Source: Thermonema rossianum DSM 10300 (GTDB taxonomy: Bacteria > Bacteroidota > Bacteroidia > Cytophagales > Thermonemataceae). Taken from it: 64,000 bases of DNA. Numbering within the stretch: the stretch's first letter is position 1; each line of letters opens with the position of its first letter. The position numbers and the translations under genes were made by a program. The DNA is taken from positions 124,001 to 188,000 of the forward strand of contig NZ_AUGC01000001.1 of assembly GCF_000426825.1 (NCBI RefSeq). The letters run 5' to 3'. This document shows, one piece after another, positions 53,141 through 61,339 of this stretch. The notes under the pieces are model-generated. The model made no database searches, was not told the DNA's origin, and saw nothing but the letters and a program-made list of their open reading frames with translations.

Positions 53141-53950
53141 ATGCAACAAAAGACTTGGGCGCTTATTATCATAAGCTTGGGCATGTTCTTATGGCAGGAA
53201 GATATACATGCGCAAGCAGCGCCTCCGCTCGACACGCTCATAAAGGCACAGCAGTTCGAAGCCGCTTTTGCATATCTGCAGGAGCACTGCACACAAATGA
53301 CGGACGACAGCTGCGCCTATTACTATGGCTTGGCATTCTATGGAACCGGACAGTATGCGCGTGCCGATAGTGCTTTCCGGCAGGCGGTAGCCCGGCGTCC
53401 CGCTTGGGCAGAGGCGTGGTATGCATGGGGCGTGAGCCTGTATTATCAAAACAGGGAGGCAGAGGCGAAAGAAAAGCTGCTGCACTGCCTGAAGATAGAC
53501 AAAAGGCAGGTAGCCGCATGGACGGCGCTTGCCGCCCTCGCCTTGCAAGGACGCAAACCCCGTCAAAGCATACGTTTTGCACGCAGGGCAGTAGCAGTGG
53601 ATTCTACTTACAGCCCTGCCTATTACAACTTGGGCTTGGCTTACCGTTACACAGGCAAAGACTCGCTGGCAGCAGATGCCTTCCGGCGGGCGGTTGCGTA
53701 TCGTCCCGGATGGGCAGAACCTTATTTTAGTCTGGCAGAGAGCTATGCCGAAGGTGGCGATGCTGCCACTGCCTTGTATTGGCTGGACCGTCTTTTGACC
53801 GTAGCGCCTTTTCATGTGGAAGGGCTGCTGCTGAGGGCACAGATATACCATCAAAGCGGAAACAAGGCAGCAGCCTGTGCCGACTGGCAAAAAGCCATGC
53901 AGGCAGGCAGCGACGATGCCCGCTTGCTTTTTGAACGCTTCTGCCCATGA
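53141..53950 (+). CDS. Secreted TPR protein
   Basis: 269 residues. From the Met at 53141 a signal peptide ends in DIHAQ; a start at 53063 would put a long basic stretch before it. The rest is about five tetratricopeptide repeats (ALAFYGTGQYARADSAFRQAVA, AWYAWGVSLYYQNREAEAKEKLL, AYYNLGLAYRYTGKDSLAADAF, AEPYFSLAESYAEGGDAATAL, and a final one), a protein-interaction scaffold in the periplasm. Partner unknown. It follows the PLP-enzyme gene on the same strand. Confidence 0.82.
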   Translation: MQQKTWALIIISLGMFLWQEDIHAQAAPPLDTLIKAQQFEAAFAYLQEHCTQMTDDSCAYYYGLAFYGTGQYARADSAFRQAVARRPAWAEAWYAWGVSLYYQNREAEAKEKLLHCLKIDKRQVAAWTALAALALQGRKPRQSIRFARRAVAVDSTYSPAYYNLGLAYRYTGKDSLAADAFRRAVAYRPGWAEPYFSLAESYAEGGDAATALYWLDRLLTVAPFHVEGLLLRAQIYHQSGNKAAACADWQKAMQAGSDDARLLFERFCP

Positions 53951-54026
53951 CCCCTTTTGGCTTTTTGGTAAATTCGGCTTATTTTTGATTGGATTCGATG
54001 AATCCTGACTTTTGATGCCTAAGTAT

Positions 54027-54752
54027 ATGAAAATCACACCCATCGAAATACGGCAAAAGACCTTCGAAAAAAATTTCCGCGGTTACGACAAAGAAGAAGT
54101 ACAGGCTTTTCTGCTGATGCTGTCGCAAGAGTGGGAAGACATGATAGAGGAACTGCGACGCTATAAGCTCAAACTCGAAAACGCAGAAAAGGAGCTGCAG
54201 CGTATTCGCGAAGTGGAGGACTCTTTGTTTAAAACCCTCAAAACAGCCGAAGATACCGGCAGCACCCTCATAGAGCAAGCCAAAAAAACGGCAGACCTGA
54301 AGATAAAAGAAGCACAGATTCAGGCAGAGAAAATATTGAACGATGCGCGTGCGCAAGCCCGCAGTATTGTAGGACGGGCCGAAGAGCGGGCACGCCAGCT
54401 GATGCAGGAAACACTGGCCGAACTCAAGCAAATGGAAGCGGAATACCGCGCACTGGAAAACCACCGCGACAACCTGATTTTGGAAATGAAAACCCTGCTC
54501 AACAGCATGCAGGAGAAGGTACTGCGTGCCGAAGAGAAGAAAAGCACAGCCAAAGAGCGCATAGCAGCCCGCCTGAGCGAAGTGGAAAATACCATTGAAG
54601 AGCAACAGCAGCGTATGGAAAGTAAAGTGAAGGCTTACGATGACAAGCCGGACGAAACGGAAACTACATCTTCTGCGCTATCTGACGAAGACGATTTGTC
54701 CGGCAAGGACAATAAAAAAAATCCCCCGGCTTCCTTTTTTGATGAAATCTAA
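54027..54752 (+). CDS. DivIVA-domain protein
   Basis: 242-residue coiled-coil protein. The N-terminal DivIVA/GpsB signature is clear: KITPIEIRQKTFEKNFRGYDKEEVQAFL (first 28 residues), the part that binds membranes in Gram-positives. A long coiled coil follows to about residue 205, then an acidic tail. In Bacteroidota the role is not settled; a cell-pole, division or envelope-organising function is inferred. An ATG at 54015 would add four residues. folB starts 5 bases after its stop. Confidence 0.85.
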   Translation: MKITPIEIRQKTFEKNFRGYDKEEVQAFLLMLSQEWEDMIEELRRYKLKLENAEKELQRIREVEDSLFKTLKTAEDTGSTLIEQAKKTADLKIKEAQIQAEKILNDARAQARSIVGRAEERARQLMQETLAELKQMEAEYRALENHRDNLILEMKTLLNSMQEKVLRAEEKKSTAKERIAARLSEVENTIEEQQQRMESKVKAYDDKPDETETTSSALSDEDDLSGKDNKKNPPASFFDEI

Positions 54753-54757
54753 GTCGC

Positions 54758-55129
54758 ATGGGAGAAATCAGCCTTGAAAACATGGAATTTTTTGCCTACC
54801 ACGGCTTTTATGATGAAGAGCAAAAGATAGGCAACAAATACAGTGTGGATTTGCGCGTATGGGTCGACTTTCACCGGGCAGCCGTGGAAGACCAACTGCG
54901 CTATACAGTCAACTATGAAAAGCTTTACCGTTTGGTAGCCGAAGTGATGGGCACGCCCACCCGTCTTTTGGAGCACCTTGCCCGGCGCATTGCCGATGAG
55001 GTCTTGCGTCATTTCGAGGGGGTAGAAAAAGTGGAAGTGTCGGTAGCCAAACACAACCCGCCCATTGGGGGGGTGTGTGCCAAAGCACGGGTGCGCCTTG
55101 TATTAGACAGGGCTATGACCCAACAATGA
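54758..55129 (+). CDS. folB: Dihydroneopterin aldolase
   Basis: 123-residue folate-synthesis enzyme converting 7,8-dihydroneopterin to 6-hydroxymethyl-dihydropterin and glycolaldehyde. Motifs MEFFAYHGFYDEEQKIGNKYSVDLRV (about 9-34, Tyr/His/Gly of the pterin pocket), VNYEKLYRLVAEVM, LLEHLARRIADEVL with the catalytic-region Glu, and EVSVAKHNPPIGG with the catalytic Lys. The gene sits between divIVA and a polyprenyl synthase. Confidence 0.95.
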   Translation: MGEISLENMEFFAYHGFYDEEQKIGNKYSVDLRVWVDFHRAAVEDQLRYTVNYEKLYRLVAEVMGTPTRLLEHLARRIADEVLRHFEGVEKVEVSVAKHNPPIGGVCAKARVRLVLDRAMTQQ

Positions 55130-55151
55130 GCCCAATCAGTTGATTTTATTG

Positions 55152-55159
55152 TAACTTTG
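55152..55159 (+). promoter_or_regulatory. -7 box of the polyprenyl synthase gene
   Basis: TAACTTTG, an exact TAnnTTTG match, 45 bases before the ATG at 55204. No TTG at the ideal -33 distance. Confidence 0.45.
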
Positions 55160-55203
55160 CCGAGCTTGCCCTGTGAGCATCGAGAATTTTTAAGCTGACT
55201 TTC

Positions 55204-56181
55204 ATGCACACAACACTTCAGCACATACAATCGCCCATTGCCGGGGAGATGAAGCGCTTCGAAGAGCGCTTTGGCGCTTACATGAAAAGCTCCAACTTCT
55301 TTTTGAACCGCATTACCAACTACTTGGTCAAGCGCAAGGGGAAGCAGGTGCGCCCAATGTTTGTTTTTTTGGTAGCGGGCGCTTGTGGGGGCATCACCGA
55401 TGCCACGCACCGGGGGGCGGCTCTTATCGAATTACTCCATACCGCCACGCTTGTCCATGACGACGTGGTGGACGATTCCCTGTATCGGCGGGGTTTCTTT
55501 TCCATCAATGCTTTGTGGAAAAATAAAGTGGCGGTGCTGGTGGGCGACTACCTGCTGTCGCGTGGCTTGCTGCTGGCTGTCGAAAACGGAGACTTCCGTC
55601 TGCTGGAGATTGTCTCGAGGGCCGTCAAAGAAATGAGTGAAGGCGAGTTGCTACAGATTGCCAAGGCGCGTAAGCTGGACATCACCGAAGAGGTGTATTT
55701 CGAAATCATACGCCAAAAAACAGCCTCCTTGATTGCCTCTTGCTGTGCAGTAGGAGCCGCCTCGGTAGAAAAGCCCGATGAGACGACCATCGAGCAAATG
55801 TATAGCTTGGGCGAAACCGTAGGCATCGCCTTTCAAATGAAAGATGACTTGTTTGACTATGGAACAGAGGATGTAGGCAAACCCTTGGGCATAGACATCA
55901 AAGAAAAGAAGATGACTTTACCGCTCATCTACGCTTTGTCGAAAGCGTCCGGGCAAGAGCGCGCCCGTATCCGGCGTATCATCAAGAATGAAAGCCACAA
56001 AAAAGAGAAGGTGCAAGAAGTGATTGACTTTGTGCATCGTATGGGCGGCATTGATTATGCCCGGCATCGCATGAATGATTATTACGAGGAGGCACTGCGC
56101 CGACTGGATGTATTGCCCGACACACCTTACAAGGAAGCCCTTGCCGGCTTGATTCATTTTGTAATCAAGCGCAAGAAGTAA
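55204..56181 (+). CDS. Long-chain polyprenyl diphosphate synthase
   Basis: 325-residue class I prenyltransferase that extends allylic diphosphates with isopentenyl diphosphate, probably for menaquinone or lipid carrier chains. First Asp-rich motif LVHDDVVDDS (about 82-91) with the RRG trio after it, second motif FQMKDDLFDYG (about 211-221), and GKQVRP near residue 45. Bulky or small residues before the first motif (HTATLVHDD) fit a long-chain (C30-C40) enzyme. Chain length not readable with certainty. Confidence 0.92.
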   Translation: MHTTLQHIQSPIAGEMKRFEERFGAYMKSSNFFLNRITNYLVKRKGKQVRPMFVFLVAGACGGITDATHRGAALIELLHTATLVHDDVVDDSLYRRGFFSINALWKNKVAVLVGDYLLSRGLLLAVENGDFRLLEIVSRAVKEMSEGELLQIAKARKLDITEEVYFEIIRQKTASLIASCCAVGAASVEKPDETTIEQMYSLGETVGIAFQMKDDLFDYGTEDVGKPLGIDIKEKKMTLPLIYALSKASGQERARIRRIIKNESHKKEKVQEVIDFVHRMGGIDYARHRMNDYYEEALRRLDVLPDTPYKEALAGLIHFVIKRKK

Positions 56182-56186
56182 AACTT

Positions 56187-57404
56187 TTACTGCCCGCTGA
56201 GGCTGTCTTGCCGGCTGCTGTCAGCCAAAACAGCCGAAGAGTCTGCCGGTTTCCATACGGGAATCATCAAGCTGTAGCCTACCGGGATGACGCCCTTGAG
56301 CGAATCGCTTTCGGTGCTGTTGAGCTTTCGCAGGCTCTCTACGGTGATGCCATGCTTTTCCCATCTTTTAAAATATTTCTGATGCACCTCTTCCAAGGTC
56401 ATGGCTTCCGGCAGGGTGAAAAGCATTTTTATTTTCACACGCAAACGAAAACCGGGATACAGCTTGTCTAAGGGAACGAAGTCGTTCCATTCACGCAGCG
56501 AGTCAAGTGTGGTGTTGTATTTTTGCGCAATGGTTGTGGCGGTTTCACCTGCTTTTACCTTGTGTATGATGATGCTGTCGGGCTGTTGGTCCACAAGGCG
56601 CAAGCTGTCGGCGGTCCTTTTTGCCACCAGCATGGCGCGTTGCCTTGCTTCTATTTCTTTTGCTTCTTTTCGTTGGTGTTGATAGCTGTAAACCAAGTGG
56701 ATAATCCATGCCGACACAAACAATACTGCCAAAATGATGAACAGCGTAAAGATGCCCCGCTTGGCACTACGGGGGCTTTCTACCAGTTCGGCTTCTTCAA
56801 AGTCAATAAAACAGGCAGCGACATCTTTCCCAAAGCGGCTTTGCGTCAGTGCCTGCATGATACGCGCATGCGCCTGTGAAGCAGTAGCAGCTTCCACAAA
56901 GTGAGTCCTCAGTAATTCTTCTTGCAGCAGAGGGCAGGTGCTTACGAGTGCCATGTGGCGTGGTCCGGGCAAGAAACGCCGGGTAGGGGTGTCGGCATAA
57001 AAGCTTAGCAGATGTTTGCCCTTCTTTAGATACAGAACGGCACTGCCTTGCAGGTGCCAAAAAAGTTGATGGTTCGACCAAATCACGATGCCCAAACTGA
57101 GTTCTTGAACCGGCAGCGGCAGTTGCGCCACAGTGGGCGAAGCATTCAGAAGAGCCCGGGCGTCGTCTATGAGCTCTTGCGGGTCTTTGTACACATGCTG
57201 CTCAATGTGCGTTTGCAATAAGTCGGTAACTTGCCGGCTCACCTGTGGGGCATATTGCCCGGCAGCTTCGGCATCGCATAGAATATAAATGTCGCCATTG
57301 GCATGATGGAAGTCGGCAAGAAAACAACTGCCTTCATTGTAAGGAGAAGAGCGGTAGGCTAATAAAAAAGACTTGTGGTGTGTAGGTGTGGGCATAAGCA
57401 TCAA
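56187..57404 (-). CDS. Membrane pseudo-PP2C phosphatase with LysM domain
   Basis: 405 residues: N-terminal PP2C/PPM-like fold (about 10-205), one membrane helix (about 217-238), a basic/charged linker and a LysM domain (about 278-325, IHKVKAGETATTIAQKYNTT). In the PP2C part the motifs are eroded: NED reads NEG, DGMGG reads DAEAAG (Asp44 kept), GDS reads QGS, SDG reads STC, and the last GxDN motif reads GKDV (Asp194 kept). Two of four metal aspartates remain, so activity is doubtful. This mirrors the two pseudokinases at 20.1-22.8 kb in architecture. Very short convergent gap (5 bases) to the polyprenyl synthase. Confidence 0.72.
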   Translation of the reverse strand: MMLMPTPTHHKSFLLAYRSSPYNEGSCFLADFHHANGDIYILCDAEAAGQYAPQVSRQVTDLLQTHIEQHVYKDPQELIDDARALLNASPTVAQLPLPVQELSLGIVIWSNHQLFWHLQGSAVLYLKKGKHLLSFYADTPTRRFLPGPRHMALVSTCPLLQEELLRTHFVEAATASQAHARIMQALTQSRFGKDVAACFIDFEEAELVESPRSAKRGIFTLFIILAVLFVSAWIIHLVYSYQHQRKEAKEIEARQRAMLVAKRTADSLRLVDQQPDSIIIHKVKAGETATTIAQKYNTTLDSLREWNDFVPLDKLYPGFRLRVKIKMLFTLPEAMTLEEVHQKYFKRWEKHGITVESLRKLNSTESDSLKGVIPVGYSLMIPVWKPADSSAVLADSSRQDSLSGQ

Positions 57405-57510
57405 AAATTATGATATGCAGCATAGGCATGAAGCGACGGAAGAAAACAACGATTGAATCTTTTTGACTCGAAAAATTTAACTAACTTTCCATAGATAAAC
57501 AACGGCAAGC

Positions 57511-59043
57511 ATGAATTTACTGCCTTTAGTTTCCACGGAACAAATAAGACAGTGGGATTACGAAACCATCCACACACAAGGCATGCCTTCATTGCAGCTT
57601 ATGGAACAGGCGGCGCTCGCTTTTGTACGTGCATTTCAAAAAAGAGAGGCAGAAAGAAAAAGGGAAGTATGGGTTTTTGCAGGAATGGGTAACAATGGCG
57701 GTGATGGATTGGCTATTGCCCGCTTGTTGCGGCAGCGTGGCTACAGTGTGCGGGTGTGGATTTTGAAAACCAAAGAGAAAGGAAGCCCCGATTTTGAAAC
57801 CAACCTTGCCCGCTGGCAGCGTATGCAAACTGCCATGCCCATTCGTTCGGAAGAAGACTTCCCTGCCATTCCCGGCGATGTGGTAGTGGTGGATGCCCTG
57901 TTCGGGACGGGCTTGAGTCGCCTTTTGGATGGTTTGCCTGCGGCTTTGGTGCAGCATCTCAATGCCCATGCCCGCCGCATAGTGGCAGTAGATATGCCTT
58001 CCGGTTTGTTGGCGCAACAGTTGCCGCAAAGCGACAGCGTGGTGCGGGCGCAGCTGACCATTACTTTTCAAGTGCCCAAGTTGTGTTTTGTTTTGCAAGA
58101 CTTTGCCCCTTACCTGGGGGCATGGGAAGTGGTGGATATAGGTTTGACTGCTGCTTATTATCCGCTTCTCTTGGCTGATACGCATGAATATCTGTTGACA
58201 GAAGACTGGGCAAAACAAACATACAGACCAAGAAGCCGCTTTGCCCATAAAGGAACTTATGGACATGCCTTGCTTTGGTGCGGCTCAAAAGGCAAGATAG
58301 GCGCTGCCATCTTAAGCGCAAAGGCTTGTTTGCGTGCGGGGGCAGGCTTGCTTACCGTGCATACGCCGGCATGTGGCTACGTACCTTTGCAAACCGCTGT
58401 GCCCGAAGCCATGACTTCGATAGATGAGCAAGACGATTATTTGACTTCGTTTCCGGCGATGAAGCCTTATAGTGCCATAGGGGCAGGTCCAGGTATCGGG
58501 CAGCAAGAGGAAACACTGCATGCCCTGCAGGAGTTGCTGGTGCGTGCCACTTGTCCATTGGTGTTGGATGCCGACGCCCTGAATTTGATTGCTGCCCACC
58601 CCGAGCTGAAAAAGCACATCCCGGCGCACAGTATCCTTACACCGCACCCCAAAGAGTTTGAGCGTCTGCTGGGCTACCGCTGGCAACACGACTTTGAGCT
58701 GCTCGACAGTTTGCGTGCTTTTGCGCAGCAGCATCAGGTGTATGTGATACTGAAACGTGCCTATTCCATAATCGCTTGCCCCGCCGGCGACTTGCTTTTC
58801 AATACGGCAGGCAATGCGGGTTTGGCTAAAGGTGGAAGTGGCGACGTACTCACAGGCATCATCACGGCGCTGCTGGCACAAGGCTACTCTCCAAAAGAGG
58901 CTGCTTGTCTGGGTGTTTATTGGCACGCCACAGCAGCCGGCGAAGCCGCCAAAAAACAGGCACTAAGTACCCTCCTGCCTACCGATGTGGTAGAGTGTTT
59001 GGGGACAGTTTCCTGGATACCCTCCCATACGAAACATGTGTAA
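57511..59043 (+). CDS. Bifunctional NAD(P)H-hydrate epimerase/dehydratase
   Basis: 510-residue metabolite-repair enzyme. The N-terminal YjeF_N/NnrE epimerase domain (1-215; VFAGMGNNGGDGLAIARLL, VVVDALFGTGL, VDMPSGL) interconverts R and S forms of NAD(P)HX; the C-terminal ribokinase-like NnrD dehydratase (about 225-505; KGTYGHALLWCGS, TPHPKEFERLLG, AKGGSGDVLTGIITALLAQG) dehydrates them with ADP or ATP. Both active-site sets look intact. Fused form is the common bacterial arrangement. It is preceded on the other strand by the pseudo-PP2C gene. Confidence 0.93.
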   Translation: MNLLPLVSTEQIRQWDYETIHTQGMPSLQLMEQAALAFVRAFQKREAERKREVWVFAGMGNNGGDGLAIARLLRQRGYSVRVWILKTKEKGSPDFETNLARWQRMQTAMPIRSEEDFPAIPGDVVVVDALFGTGLSRLLDGLPAALVQHLNAHARRIVAVDMPSGLLAQQLPQSDSVVRAQLTITFQVPKLCFVLQDFAPYLGAWEVVDIGLTAAYYPLLLADTHEYLLTEDWAKQTYRPRSRFAHKGTYGHALLWCGSKGKIGAAILSAKACLRAGAGLLTVHTPACGYVPLQTAVPEAMTSIDEQDDYLTSFPAMKPYSAIGAGPGIGQQEETLHALQELLVRATCPLVLDADALNLIAAHPELKKHIPAHSILTPHPKEFERLLGYRWQHDFELLDSLRAFAQQHQVYVILKRAYSIIACPAGDLLFNTAGNAGLAKGGSGDVLTGIITALLAQGYSPKEAACLGVYWHATAAGEAAKKQALSTLLPTDVVECLGTVSWIPSHTKHV

Positions 59044-59062
59044 TCATTTCAGAAAACGAACC

Positions 59063-60292
59063 ATGAAGCCACCTTATCTTATTTCGCTAAAAAGATTCTG
59101 CCTTGTTCTGTGTTTGCCGCTGCTGAGCCTGTCGCCGCTATGGGCGCAGTTGCCGGCATTGCAATTGAAAGGGCAGGTGATATATACCGCCGGGGCAAAC
59201 GCCCGCCCGGAGGCTTACCTCTGGATTCGCATTGCCGGCGATACCTTGGGGCAAGCCCGTCTGGCATCTATGAAAGGGCGCTATCAGCTCATACAAGCTG
59301 CGAATGTAGTGCACGAAGTAGCTGTGGAAGACTTTAAGCTTGCGGATTTGTTTGCCGGCTACCGCGACGACGGCTTGGTGGTGAAGTGGCAACTGCCCCG
59401 CTTCGATACACCGGCTACTTTGTTTGTGGCAGTCAAAGATGAAAAAACGGGCTTGCAAACTGCCGTTTCGGTGCCGGTACAATATGGGCGTTTGCGTTTT
59501 CGCGATACTGTTTTTGTAGCCGACGCCAAAGGCTTGCCCCTGATACGCGCTTTTGTGCGTACAGGTGAATCTTTTCAGCTGAAAGGCAGCAAGGAAGCCC
59601 TCTGGGTGCGCTATTTCAAACACTCTTTTGCGCAGGCAGCTCCCCCGATGGACTTGAAGGGCGAAAAAACAAGTCCTACCCTGCAGCCGGATTCGACCTT
59701 TCAAATCCGTGGCGAGTCGCTTTTGAGCTGGCAAGAGCAAGGTTTGTACTTGATTCAAAAAGACACCAACGATATTTATGGGGGCATTGGCTTGCGTGTA
59801 GAAAAACAGCCTTTTCCGCAAATAGCCCGCCGCAAGGAAGAAGCCATAGCTCCGCTGGTGTATGTCTCCACTTCAAAAGAAATGGAACAGCTACAGGCAG
59901 CACCGGAGCTGAAGCCTGCATTGGACCGCTATTGGCTGAAAATGTTCAATGGCGATACCCAAAAAGCTGCCACGGTGATTCGCCTGTATTACCGGCAGTT
60001 GAAAGAAGCCAACATGATGTTTACAAACTATAAAGAAGGCTGGAAGACAGACCAAGGGATGATATACCTCATCTTTGGACCTCCCCACCAAATCAGTGCG
60101 GGGCAGGATATAGAGCAGTGGGCATATACCAACAAAAACAGCTTTTCAAAGATTACCTTCACTTTTAAACGGCAAAACAACCCCTTTACCGACCAACACT
60201 ATGTGCTGGTGCGCTATCTGGAGTACGAACCCATATGGTACACAGCCATAGAGCAGTGGCGCTATGGCTATGTACTCAAAGAATTACAGTAA
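59063..60292 (+). CDS. GWxTD-domain secreted protein
   Basis: 409 residues from the Met at 59063, signal peptide ending in PLWAQ. N-terminal beta-rich region of unknown fold, and a C-terminal GWxTD domain (about 320-409): EGWKTDQGMIYLIFGPPHQ is the signature, followed by IEQWAYTNK, FKRQNNPFTDQHYVLVRYLEYEP and WYTAIEQWRYGYV. The domain occurs in Bacteroidota and Gemmatimonadota envelope proteins; function unknown. Start is placed 20 bases downstream of the NAD(P)HX gene stop. The last 9 bases overlap hemB on the other strand. Confidence 0.88.
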   Translation: MKPPYLISLKRFCLVLCLPLLSLSPLWAQLPALQLKGQVIYTAGANARPEAYLWIRIAGDTLGQARLASMKGRYQLIQAANVVHEVAVEDFKLADLFAGYRDDGLVVKWQLPRFDTPATLFVAVKDEKTGLQTAVSVPVQYGRLRFRDTVFVADAKGLPLIRAFVRTGESFQLKGSKEALWVRYFKHSFAQAAPPMDLKGEKTSPTLQPDSTFQIRGESLLSWQEQGLYLIQKDTNDIYGGIGLRVEKQPFPQIARRKEEAIAPLVYVSTSKEMEQLQAAPELKPALDRYWLKMFNGDTQKAATVIRLYYRQLKEANMMFTNYKEGWKTDQGMIYLIFGPPHQISAGQDIEQWAYTNKNSFSKITFTFKRQNNPFTDQHYVLVRYLEYEPIWYTAIEQWRYGYVLKELQ

Positions 60293-61258
60293 AGCAGCTA
60301 CTTCCTTGGCAAAGTAGGTTAGTATAATTTTGGCACCGGCGCGTTTGATGCTCAACAAACTCTCGAGCATCACCTTTTCGCCATCGAGCCACCCTTGGTT
60401 GGCGGCGGCTTTTATCATAGCATACTCGCCGCTTACGTTGTAGGCTGCAATAGGCAGAGGGTAATGCTCGGCAAGCAGTTTGATGACATCGAGGTAGGGC
60501 AGGGCAGGTTTTACCATCAGAAAGTCGGCGCCTTCGGCAAAGTCAAGGTCGGCTTCTATAAGCGCTTCTTTGGCATTTGCCGGGTTCATCTGATAAGTTT
60601 TTTTGTCGCCAAATTTTGGGGCAGAGTCGAGGGCATCGCGAAAAGGACCATAAAAAGCACTGGCATATTTGGCTGTATATGCCATGATGGATACCTCGGT
60701 GAAGCCTTCATCGTCGAGGGCTTGACGCAAATACCCTACGCGCCCATCCATCATATCAGAAGGGGCAACAATATCGACACCGGCACGGGCTTGGGCTACT
60801 GCCATCTTTGCCAGAATCTCGAGGGTTTCATCGTTGAGTATCTTGCCGTTTTCCACCAAGCCGTCGTGTCCGTCGCTGCTGTAGGGGTCCATAGCCACGT
60901 CGCTGATGAGGCAAGCAGCCGGCAGCTGGCGTTTGATTTCACGGATGGCTTTCAGGTAAATGCCTTCTTCGTTGTAGCTCTCGGTAGCGAAGCGGTCTTT
61001 TTTCGACTCGGGCAAGGCAGGAAATAAAGCGAAGGCACGAATGCCCAGCTCCATGCAGTGTGCAATTTCTTCTAACAGCAAATCCAAAGAAAGACGGGCA
61101 ATGCCCGGCATGGAAGCGATGGGTTCTTGTTTGTTCTCTCCTTCGATTAAAAACAAAGGATAAATCAAATCTTCTTTATGAAGAAAAGTTTCTTGGGTAA
61201 GCGCCCGCACGGCTTCGCTCTTACGGTTACGCCTTGGGCGTCTGCTTAAATCTACCAT
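60284..61258 (-). CDS. hemB: Porphobilinogen synthase (delta-aminolevulinic acid dehydratase)
   Basis: 324-residue TIM-barrel enzyme that condenses two 5-aminolevulinate molecules in haem synthesis. The two Schiff-base lysines are in VSIMAYTAKYASAFYGPFRD (in parts) and DFLMVKPALPYLDVI. The metal site reads DVAMDPYSSDGHDG, with aspartates in place of zinc-binding cysteines, so it is the magnesium-dependent or metal-independent subtype. The minus-strand -7 box TAACTTTG is at 61304-61311. Confidence 0.96.
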   Translation of the reverse strand: MVDLSRRPRRNRKSEAVRALTQETFLHKEDLIYPLFLIEGENKQEPIASMPGIARLSLDLLLEEIAHCMELGIRAFALFPALPESKKDRFATESYNEEGIYLKAIREIKRQLPAACLISDVAMDPYSSDGHDGLVENGKILNDETLEILAKMAVAQARAGVDIVAPSDMMDGRVGYLRQALDDEGFTEVSIMAYTAKYASAFYGPFRDALDSAPKFGDKKTYQMNPANAKEALIEADLDFAEGADFLMVKPALPYLDVIKLLAEHYPLPIAAYNVSGEYAMIKAAANQGWLDGEKVMLESLLSIKRAGAKIILTYFAKEVAALL

Positions 61259-61303
61259 CGTATTGACTGTTTTTGTATTTTACTTCTTATCTTAGCACTG
61301 AAA

Positions 61304-61311
61304 CAAAGTTA
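61304..61311 (-). promoter_or_regulatory. -7 box of hemB
   Basis: On the minus strand TAACTTTG, exact TAnnTTTG match, 46 bases before the hemB start. It lies in the 81-base divergent space to the M61 peptidase. Confidence 0.45.
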
Positions 61312-61339
61312 CGGAATCCAACCAATTATTTTTTGCTTT

